This document shows, in pieces, positions 52,818 through 58,941 of a stretch of DNA of 58,941 nucleotides. The stretch's first letter is position 1. The number at the start of each line of letters is the position of its first letter. Source of the stretch: Armatimonadota bacterium (lineage in GTDB: Bacteria > Armatimonadota > Hebobacteria > GCA-020354555 > CP070648); the NCBI GenBank assembly GCA_035527535.1, contig DATLAK010000113.1, positions 1 to 58,941 on the forward strand. The letters run 5' to 3'. The position numbers were made by a program, and so were the translations under genes. The notes under the pieces were generated by a model. The model made no database searches. It was not told the DNA's origin and worked only from the letters and a program-made list of their open reading frames with translations.

Positions 52818-53890
52818 ACGCGATACTCAATGAGATGATGCAAAGCTGGCACCTGGGCCCATGTACTGACGCCAGCGCGCAGATTCCTGCCTTACTGGAA
52901 TCCCTCCAGGCGGCGGGCCTGCTGCGCGCCAGCGCTTGCGCCGTGCTGCTGGGCGAGCAGTATCACCTCGGCGGGGCGGAGGACACGCGGCACATGGCGC
53001 AGGCGGTGGGAATCGCCGCTGGCGACAGGGTGGTTGACCTCGCCTGTTATGTCGGCGGGCCGGCGCGGCAGCTTGCGCGGGAGTTCGGCTGCCAAGTAGT
53101 TGGCGTGGACATATCGCCGATGCATATCGCCATCGCGCGGGAATTGACGGAATTGTGTGGCATGTGCGGTGTAGGGGCGGGATTCATCCCGCCCACCGGA
53201 GGGCGCGACAGAGAGGCTGTCTCAAGATTGGCAGCGTCGGAGACTCTCCGGCAAGAGTGTCATTCCGAGGGAGTCGCAGCGACCGAGGAATCCCCTACCG
53301 GGGCTGCACAGGAGGTAGGAGATTCCTCGCTGGCGCTCGGAATGACAACGTCGAGGGGCGCGCCTGAACTCCATGACAAAGTGAGCTTCCTCTGCGCCTC
53401 GGCGGATGCGGTACCGATGTCGGACGGCTCGTTTACCGTCGCCTGGTCGCAGGGCAGCTTCCCCTCCGACCTGAGCTGGCTGACGGAGATCAAGCGGCTG
53501 CTGGCGCCGAACGGGCGACTGACGTTTACGGCGACGATTCGCCGCCATATGGAGCATGGGCGCTTCGCCCGTGACCTCCAGGCCGGGGGCGGCCAGGCTC
53601 CATCGCTACCATGCCCCACAGAAGGGCCGGCATTGCTGTCGTTGGGCGAGATGGCCGACCGTGTCACTGGATTCGGCTTCCGCGTCATCAGCGCCGAGGA
53701 CATCTCGCAGTGGGAAATCGAGCACGGTTGGCTGCCCGCGCGGCGCAAGCTGGAAGAGCGCGAGGAGCACTATCACCAATTGATGGGCGAAGAGTGGGTG
53801 CGCTGGGCCTACGAAAGCCTGGACGCCGACATCGCCTTGTGGCGCTCCGGCGCGGCGGGCAGCGGGCGCATCATAGCGGTGAAGGAATAG
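52814..53890 (+). CDS. SAM methyltransferase with in-frame repeat insertion
   Basis: This 358-residue protein has VVDLACYVGGPARQLA (motif I), CQVVGVDISPMHIAIA and then VSFLCASADAVPMSDGSFTV, which normally follow each other closely, as in sarcosine/dimethylglycine-type methyltransferases. Here roughly 65 residues encoded by palindromic repeat DNA (53165-53370) are inserted between the helix AIARELTEL and the strand KVSFLCASA, with no stop and no frame change. The gene is coupled to the radical SAM gene downstream. If translated, the insert forms a loop on the surface; whether the enzyme is active is unknown. Confidence 0.8.
   Translation: MNAILNEMMQSWHLGPCTDASAQIPALLESLQAAGLLRASACAVLLGEQYHLGGAEDTRHMAQAVGIAAGDRVVDLACYVGGPARQLAREFGCQVVGVDISPMHIAIARELTELCGMCGVGAGFIPPTGGRDREAVSRLAASETLRQECHSEGVAATEESPTGAAQEVGDSSLALGMTTSRGAPELHDKVSFLCASADAVPMSDGSFTVAWSQGSFPSDLSWLTEIKRLLAPNGRLTFTATIRRHMEHGRFARDLQAGGGQAPSLPCPTEGPALLSLGEMADRVTGFGFRVISAEDISQWEIEHGWLPARRKLEEREEHYHQLMGEEWVRWAYESLDADIALWRSGAAGSGRIIAVKE
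53175..53194. repeat. GGGCGGGAT/ATCCCGCCC hairpin in a methyltransferase gene
   Basis: A perfect 9-bp stem with a 2-base loop, in the context GTAGGGGCGGGATTCATCCC. It is the first of two palindromes that interrupt the methyltransferase coding sequence. A related motif pair lies at 8257-8278. Confidence 0.7.
53257..53347. repeat. GTCATTCCGAG palindrome in a methyltransferase gene
   Basis: GTGTCATTCCGAG (left) is mirrored by CTCGGAATGACA (right), with an inner GAGGAATCCCCTACC mirrored by GGTAGGAGATTCCTC. It is a close relative of the element at 18312-18424 in dnaE2. It is translated through in frame. Confidence 0.8.
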
Positions 53891-53893
53891 ACG

Positions 53894-55027
53894 ATGCCTG
53901 CCATTGTGCCTGATGAAGACATTGGCCTTGCCTTCGACATGCACGGCTGCCCGAACCGCTGCCGGCACTGCTATATCGGCATACCCGCGGCGGCGACGGG
54001 GCGCATGACCGAGGACGATGTGCGCTGGACGGTGGCGCAGTTTCGCGCCTTTCGCCGCCCCGGCGAGGACGCGCCGCTGTGGCCGCGTATTCGCGTTTCC
54101 ACCTCGGTGCGCGAGCCGGACTACGGAGACAACTACCGGCGCCTGTACGAACTGGAGAACGAATTGAGCGACCTGCCGTCGCTGCGGCCAAGGTGGGAAC
54201 TGCTCAGCGTCTGGCGGCTGGCGCGCGACCCCGAATACGCTGCGTGGGCGCACAGCATCGGCGTGCGCGTTTGCCAGATGACCTTCTTCGGCCTGGAGAA
54301 GGTCACCGACTGGGCTTACCGGCGGCGGGGCGCGTTCCGCGACCTGCTGCTTGCCACCGAGCGGCTGTTGGCGGCGGGTATTCGCCCGCGCTGGCAGTGG
54401 TTCTTCACCAAGCGCATCCTGCCCGACCTGCCGGGGCTGATCGCTTTGACACGGGAGCTGCGCCTACGCGAGCGCTGCGAGGCGCTGGGCGGCCCGTTCA
54501 CCCTGTTCATGCACTGCCCCTCGCCGGACGGCGAAGCCTGGCATCTGGAGCATCTGCGCCCGACCGCCGTAGACGCGCACCGGGTCTCAGCGTGCCTGCG
54601 GGAGCACGGGGAAGAGCAGATTCTGCGCCCCCTGGGTGAACCGGAAGGGCGAATCGCGCATCTACTATATGGGGAGCACAAACCGACTTCCACCGCAATC
54701 GGCGACCGCGTCCTCGAGGGCAATCACCTCTGGCTGGACATCCTGCCCGGCTTCGACGTCTATTCCAACCTCGGCGAGCTGACCCCCGCCTGGCGCCTGG
54801 GGAACCTCAAGACCGACGGGGTGGCGGCCGTCATTGACACGCTGGAGAACAACAGCACGCCAGCGCTGCGGGCGTACTTCCGCGTGCCGGTGTCCGAGCT
54901 CGCGCGACGCTATGGCCGCCCGCGCGGGCGGCGGCTCTACGTGCCGGACGACTTGAAATCGCGCTGGGCGATCATGTGGGCGCAGGACAACTCGCACGTC
55001 GCTTGCGCTGCGCTCAAGGGGAATTGA
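53894..55027 (+). CDS. Radical SAM protein 2
   Basis: This 377-residue protein has the motif GCPNRCRHCYIG near residue 18, identical in its core to radical SAM protein 1, and then RIRVSTSVREPDYGDNYRRL and VCQMTFFGLEKVTDWAYRR barrel segments. The C-terminal half differs from protein 1 and lacks a clear CxxC cluster. The two probably act on the same kind of substrate after gene duplication. It begins 3 bp after the methyltransferase and ends 1 bp before the ABC transporter start, so all six genes 51178-57781 may form one operon. Confidence 0.85.
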   Translation: MPAIVPDEDIGLAFDMHGCPNRCRHCYIGIPAAATGRMTEDDVRWTVAQFRAFRRPGEDAPLWPRIRVSTSVREPDYGDNYRRLYELENELSDLPSLRPRWELLSVWRLARDPEYAAWAHSIGVRVCQMTFFGLEKVTDWAYRRRGAFRDLLLATERLLAAGIRPRWQWFFTKRILPDLPGLIALTRELRLRERCEALGGPFTLFMHCPSPDGEAWHLEHLRPTAVDAHRVSACLREHGEEQILRPLGEPEGRIAHLLYGEHKPTSTAIGDRVLEGNHLWLDILPGFDVYSNLGELTPAWRLGNLKTDGVAAVIDTLENNSTPALRAYFRVPVSELARRYGRPRGRRLYVPDDLKSRWAIMWAQDNSHVACAALKGN

Positions 55028-55028
55028 C

Positions 55029-57239
55029 GTGGCTGCTGCTGATAGACTGCCGGAGGTGATAAGGAAGGCCGTCGCGCGGGCGGCGCCCGACGCCGAGATC
55101 CGCGTCGCGGCGGCCAGCGACCTTGGCGCGGACGGGCGCTACGGCGAGCGCTGGCTGGTGCTTGCCGGCGACCGCGTGCTGGTGCTCGCGCCCGACGGAG
55201 CCGAAGCGACGACGCGGGTTGACCTGCCGCTGAAGGACATCAGCGAGGTGGTGGTGGACAACCTCGTCGGCGGGGGGATGCTGCAGGCAGTGGTCGGCGG
55301 CTACAAGCTGGACTTGCTGTCGTACACCAATGCCCTGTCGGAGCGCTTTGGGCGGGTGCGCGGCCAGCTCGACGCCGCCGCCAAGGACAAGCCCATCCCC
55401 GATCAGCCCGAGCGCCAGAGGCGCTGCCCTATGTGTGGCCTGGTGCTGGGGGTGGAGACGAAGGTGTGCCCGCGCTGCGTGCGCAAAGGGGCGGTGCTGC
55501 GGCGGCTGCTGCAATACGCTCGGCCCTATCGCGCGAGCCTGGTGCTGGTGGGCGCGCTGATGCTGGCCGCCGCCGGCTTCGGCCTGGCGCCGCCGTACCT
55601 GACCAAGATCCTGGTGGACCGCGTGCTCATCCCGCGCGCGGAGGCCCACCTGCTCGTCTGGCTGGTCGCCGGGCTGGCGGGCAGCAGCGTCCTGAGCACG
55701 ATCATGGGCATCTGGCGCGGCCGGGTGGCGGCATGGGTGGGCGGACGCGTCAGCTTCGACATCCGCGCCCGGCTCTACGAGCGCCTGCAGTGGTTGTCGC
55801 TGCGCTTCTTTGATCAGCATCCGACCGGCGCCCTCATCTCGCGGTTGACCCAGGACTCCGGCGGCGTTCAGGACTTTCTCGCCTTCGGCCTGCCATGGAT
55901 CGCCAGCAACGCCATCGGCGTCATCGGTGTGGCGGCCGCGGTTTTCGTCATCAACTGGCGGCTCGCCCTGCTGGCGCTCATCCCGGCGCCGTTGGTGAGC
56001 CTGCTCTCGCGCGCCCTGTGGCGCCGCATGCACCGGGCGTTCCACAGCTTCTGGTATCGCTGGGGCCGCTTCCACACGCTGATCAACGACGCGTTCTCGC
56101 GCATCAAGATCGTTCGTGCCTTCGCCCAGCAGCCGGCGGAGATCGAGCGCTTTCGGCTGCGCAACGCCGACTTGCTCGGCGCGTCCGTCTATGCCGAGCA
56201 GACGTGGGCGACGCTCATGCCCTTGGTGGGGATGCTGATTGCCAGCGGGTCGTGGCTGGTGTGGTACTTCGGCGGGCTGATGATTGTCGGCAGTCGCGGC
56301 CCCACGGTGGGCGACCTGATGGCTTTCCTGGCCTATCTCGCCATGCTCTACGGCCCCTTGAACGGCCTCACTCAAAGCGCACAGTGGATGTCGCGCGCGC
56401 TCACCGCCGCCGAGCGCATCTTCGAGGTGCTCGATGCCGAGGCCGACAGCGAAAAAGCCCGCGGCCATGTCGTGCCCGAGACCATTCGCGGCGAGGTTGA
56501 GTTCCGCAACGTTGTCTTCGGCTACGAAAAGCACCAGCCGGTGCTCAAGGGCCTCTCGTTCAAGGTCGCGCCGGGGCAGATGCTGGGTCTGGTGGGCAAG
56601 AGCGGCGCGGGCAAGAGCACCATCATCAATCTGCTGTGCCGCTTCTACGACGCGGACGAGGGGGAGGTCTTGATTGACGGCGTCAGCTTGCGCGACCTCG
56701 ACCTATCATTCTACCGCGCGCGCCTGGGCGTGGTGCTGCAGGAGCCGTTCCTGTTCAACGGCACCATCGCCGAGAACATCGCCTACGGCCGACCCGACGC
56801 CACGCGCGAGGAAATCATGGCCGCGGCCAAGGTCGCCAACGCCCACGACTTCATCGTCAACAAGCCCGACGGCTATGACGAGCAGGTCGGCGAGCGCGGC
56901 GGCAAGCTGTCGGCGGGTGAGAAGCAGCGCCTCTGCATCGCGCGCGCGATTCTGCACGACCCCGCGGTCCTCATCCTCGACGAGGCCACCGCCAACGTGG
57001 ACCTCGAAACCGAGGACCAGATCCAACAGGCGGTCGCGCGCCTGATCGAGGGGCGCACGACGTTTGCCATCGCGCATCGCCTGTCCACCCTGCGCAATGC
57101 CCACAACCTGCTGGTGCTGGAGGAGGGCAAGCTCGCCGAGTTCGGCACCCACGACGAGTTGGAGGAGAAGAAGGGCGTTTACTATCGCCTGCTGGACATC
57201 CATCGCAAGACTTCGATGATCAAGGCCGTGAGCAGATAG
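55029..57239 (+). CDS. ABC exporter with N-terminal domain and zinc ribbon
   Basis: This 736-residue half-transporter has an extra N-terminal domain (residues 1-115, PH-like beta pattern ERWLVLAGDRVLVLAPDG), then a zinc ribbon (C133-x2-C136, C147-x2-C150). A six-helix transmembrane domain comes next, and then an ATPase domain: Walker A VGKSGAGKST, signature LSAGEKQR (replacing LSGGQ), and Walker B ILDEATANVD. This architecture, followed by a DUF1854 gene, is that of transporters annotated as cyanophycin metabolism-associated. GTG start at 55029. The substrate is unknown. Confidence 0.85.
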   Translation: MAAADRLPEVIRKAVARAAPDAEIRVAAASDLGADGRYGERWLVLAGDRVLVLAPDGAEATTRVDLPLKDISEVVVDNLVGGGMLQAVVGGYKLDLLSYTNALSERFGRVRGQLDAAAKDKPIPDQPERQRRCPMCGLVLGVETKVCPRCVRKGAVLRRLLQYARPYRASLVLVGALMLAAAGFGLAPPYLTKILVDRVLIPRAEAHLLVWLVAGLAGSSVLSTIMGIWRGRVAAWVGGRVSFDIRARLYERLQWLSLRFFDQHPTGALISRLTQDSGGVQDFLAFGLPWIASNAIGVIGVAAAVFVINWRLALLALIPAPLVSLLSRALWRRMHRAFHSFWYRWGRFHTLINDAFSRIKIVRAFAQQPAEIERFRLRNADLLGASVYAEQTWATLMPLVGMLIASGSWLVWYFGGLMIVGSRGPTVGDLMAFLAYLAMLYGPLNGLTQSAQWMSRALTAAERIFEVLDAEADSEKARGHVVPETIRGEVEFRNVVFGYEKHQPVLKGLSFKVAPGQMLGLVGKSGAGKSTIINLLCRFYDADEGEVLIDGVSLRDLDLSFYRARLGVVLQEPFLFNGTIAENIAYGRPDATREEIMAAAKVANAHDFIVNKPDGYDEQVGERGGKLSAGEKQRLCIARAILHDPAVLILDEATANVDLETEDQIQQAVARLIEGRTTFAIAHRLSTLRNAHNLLVLEEGKLAEFGTHDELEEKKGVYYRLLDIHRKTSMIKAVSR

Positions 57240-57241
57240 CT

Positions 57242-57781
57242 ATGGATAACCAACAGCCGGTGCCATCTGTGCAGCCTGGCGAGCCGCCGACGCTGCGCTA
57301 CCTCGACCCGGAACAGGTGCGCGTCTTTCGCAGCGAGGACGGGCGACTGCGGGCCACCATCGCCGACGAGCTCAGCATCCTCGCGCCGCGCTTCCTGCGC
57401 GTTCAGCCGCTGACAGACCCCGACCGCTACATCTCCATCCGCGAGGCCGACCCCAACGGCAAGGAGGCGGGGCTGCTGCGGCGCTGGCGCTCACTCGCCC
57501 CCGAGTCACGCGAGCTGGTGGGAATCGAACTCGACCGGCGCTACCTCTACCCAACGGTGCGGCGCATCCTGTCGGTGCGCAACTTCTGGGGGCTTGTCCA
57601 GTGCGTATTCGAGACCGACCGCGGGGTGCGCGAGGTGACCCTGCGCGATGTGCACGACAACGTCATCTACCTGGGCGAGGCGCGCGTCCTGCTCACCGAC
57701 GCCGAGGGCAACCGCTACGACATACCCGACGTCGCCGCCCTCGACCCGGACAGCCGCGCCCAGCTGGCGCGGATAATCTAG
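57242..57781 (+). CDS. DUF1854 family protein
   Basis: This 179-residue cytoplasmic protein has YLDPEQVRVFRSEDGRLRA, DRYISIREADPNGKEAG, RRYLYPTVRRILSVRNFWG and RDVHDNVIYLGEARVLLTD, matching DUF1854, a family annotated in other genomes as cyanophycin metabolism-associated. It follows the ABC transporter by 2 bp, the conserved partner arrangement. It probably assists or regulates the transporter. No cyanophycin synthetase or cyanophycinase is in the window. Confidence 0.82.
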   Translation: MDNQQPVPSVQPGEPPTLRYLDPEQVRVFRSEDGRLRATIADELSILAPRFLRVQPLTDPDRYISIREADPNGKEAGLLRRWRSLAPESRELVGIELDRRYLYPTVRRILSVRNFWGLVQCVFETDRGVREVTLRDVHDNVIYLGEARVLLTDAEGNRYDIPDVAALDPDSRAQLARII

Positions 57782-58092
57782 TCAGCGTTGATTCGACAGG
57801 TGGGAAAACAACCGCCGATGGAAAAGAAGACCGCGATGACCAGCGCGGTCGGTGGTACGATAGTTCGCATCACGCCAAGAACGTCGCCCGACCTGCGGTC
57901 GGGATCGCCGCCGACGCCAGCCAATGCGGTGTACTAGCAGCCTACTACAAGAAACCGAAAGCGCCACCAAGCCAATGTATCAAGCGTGTTTGCCTCGCGA
58001 GCAGCTCGGCGGTTACGCACCTTTCGGTCGCCAGCGGAGAACAAGAGCCTGCGGAAATCCGTACTCCATAGTGTTATTGACGGTGCGGGCAG
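57782..58092. other. Gap before the sigma factor gene
   Basis: This 311-bp gap holds two short hairpins (ACCGCG-ATGACCAG-CGCGGT near 57834, CCCGACC-TG-CGGTCGGG near 57888) and is less GC-rich toward its end. I see no convincing promoter or gene. The hairpins could mark the end of the ABC/DUF1854 operon. Confidence 0.35.
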
Positions 58093-58842
58093 ATGAGTGA
58101 AGACCGGCAACTGCTCAAGCGCACACTCAACGGCGACGGCGCGGCCTTCGATGAGGTCGTCCGCCGCTACCAGGACGGGCTGTTCCGCCATCTCCTGCGG
58201 CTGACCGGACGGACCGAGGAAGCGGAGGACCTCTGCCAGGAGGCCTTCATCCGCTTCTACCGCGCCCTGCGCCGGTTCGATCCCGCGCGGCCGGTTGCGC
58301 CGTTTCTGTTCGTGATCGCCACCAACCTGTGGCGGGATCGCCTGCGCCAGGCGCGCCCTCTGGAGCAGCCGCTCGATGAGCGCCAGCCGGCTGCCCAAGC
58401 CTCCGTCGCCGAGCAGGCGATGCTGCGGGTGGAGCACGAGCAGATAGTTGCCGCCGTTCAGCGCCTGTGTGGCGAACAGCGCGAGGCGGTGTCGCTCTTC
58501 TACGACCAGGGGCTGAGCTACCGTGAGATCGCACGCGTGACCCGGGTGCCGGTGGGCACGGTAGGGACGCGACTACGACTGGCGCTTGCCGCTTTACGGC
58601 GCGAGCTTCCGCGCGAAGCCGCGGGATTGGTCATCGTCGCCGGCGAAACGGCCCCGCCTGCTGCCGGCCTCGTCAGCGCGCTGCAGGGGCAGGCGATGGC
58701 GCCGCCAAGCCTGGTGCCCGCGATCGCCCATGGCATCGCTCATGCCGCGCCGGCGACGGTGGGCTTGCTGCACGGCGTGTGGGCACTAATCAAGGAGGGC
58801 ATGCTAGTCTATAGTTCAGCCATTTTTGTAGGCAGAAAGTGA
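58093..58842 (+). CDS. ECF-type RNA polymerase sigma factor with C-terminal extension
   Basis: This 249-residue protein has region 2 (FDEVVRRYQDGLFRHLLRLTG, EEAEDLCQEAFIRFYRALRR, PFLFVIATNLWRDRLRQ) and region 4 (CGEQREAVSLFYDQGLSYRE, then TVGTRLRLALAALRREL). Unlike typical ECF factors, which end near residue 180-190, it continues for about 70 residues with an Ala/Pro-rich linker and a hydrophobic segment (IAHGIAHAAPATVGLLHGVW). The tail may tie it to a membrane or act as built-in inhibition. ATG 58093 is used. No anti-sigma gene is complete in the window. Confidence 0.85.
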   Translation: MSEDRQLLKRTLNGDGAAFDEVVRRYQDGLFRHLLRLTGRTEEAEDLCQEAFIRFYRALRRFDPARPVAPFLFVIATNLWRDRLRQARPLEQPLDERQPAAQASVAEQAMLRVEHEQIVAAVQRLCGEQREAVSLFYDQGLSYREIARVTRVPVGTVGTRLRLALAALRRELPREAAGLVIVAGETAPPAAGLVSALQGQAMAPPSLVPAIAHGIAHAAPATVGLLHGVWALIKEGMLVYSSAIFVGRK

Positions 58843-58941
58843 AGGGGCAGAACGTGAGAGGTCTATGCCCTCGCGCGGCCAAGGGTTGTTTATTCGAACA
58901 TCCCAGCCGACGAGGTCATAGCCCATGTCACAGCCCCTCGT

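Noticed and set aside
58852-58941. GTG-initiated frame open to the window end after the sigma factor
   Set aside because: Only 30 codons are visible and they do not look like an anti-sigma factor or any family; more sequence is needed to call a gene.

Overview
The window is 58.9 kb of high-GC bacterial chromosome, with about 50 protein genes, no rRNA or tRNA that I can see, and no CRISPR array. A TamB-like protein, lipoproteins and Sec signal peptides point to a two-membrane bacterium. The mix of PdtaS/PdtaR-type signalling, DUF6754 and DUF1854 proteins, many Gfo/Idh, sugar isomerase, sulfatase and unusual glycosidase genes, and abundant short palindromic repeats suits Armatimonadota or a related uncultured lineage. 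That placement is inference. Several sigma70-type promoters (TTGACA/TATAAT-like, 16-18 bp spacers) can be read directly.

Layout: 1-1700 a thioredoxin unit (small DUF6132 membrane protein, trxA, trxB). 1770-4308 rpsF-ssb-rpsR followed by a PGI/PMI-type sugar phosphate isomerase. 4365-8000 a secreted protein, a 22-residue lysine-rich mini-gene with its own promoter and terminator, a lone receiver protein and a DUF1015 protein. 8337-13847 lipA and a TamB-like giant. 14053-18938 an error-prone polymerase cassette (ImuB-like, DUF6504, DnaE2-like) behind a promoter carrying a LexA-like palindrome. The polymerase genes are invaded by palindromic repeats, and dnaE has an in-frame stop before its C-terminal OB region. 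19197-21709 a lipoprotein, a ferritin-like protein, a sugar isomerase and a VanZ-like protein.

21748-25802 is a tight run of six genes, mostly membrane proteins, centred on DUF6754, with no assigned function. 26082-36966 is a carbohydrate or amino-sugar catabolic block: an amidohydrolase-aminotransferase fusion, Gfo/Idh oxidoreductase, HpcH-type aldolase, SDR, aldo/keto reductase and NagA-like deacetylase. It is interrupted by a 3.3-kb insert carrying an antisense DUF6067-like glycosidase between two 80-bp direct repeats that duplicate the aldolase/SDR junction. 37024-41730 (minus) holds an isomerase and a GH38 alpha-mannosidase. 41844-48047 has a LmbE-type deacetylase, a lipoprotein, PdtaS/PdtaR and two methyltransferases. 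metF and a sulfatase follow.

50972-55027 is a translationally coupled unit, radical SAM - GNAT - methyltransferase - radical SAM, running into an ABC exporter with an N-terminal domain and zinc ribbon plus a DUF1854 protein (a pair linked elsewhere to cyanophycin metabolism). The window ends with an ECF sigma factor that has a hydrophobic tail.

The most unusual theme is repeats. At least four families of short palindromes lie between genes, and several sit in frame inside coding sequences (the imuB-like gene, dnaE2 and a methyltransferase), much like the Rickettsia palindromic elements. The best candidates for undescribed biology are these in-frame insertions, the 22-residue mini-gene, the DUF6754 membrane cluster, the amidohydrolase-aminotransferase fusion and the radical SAM pair cluster.
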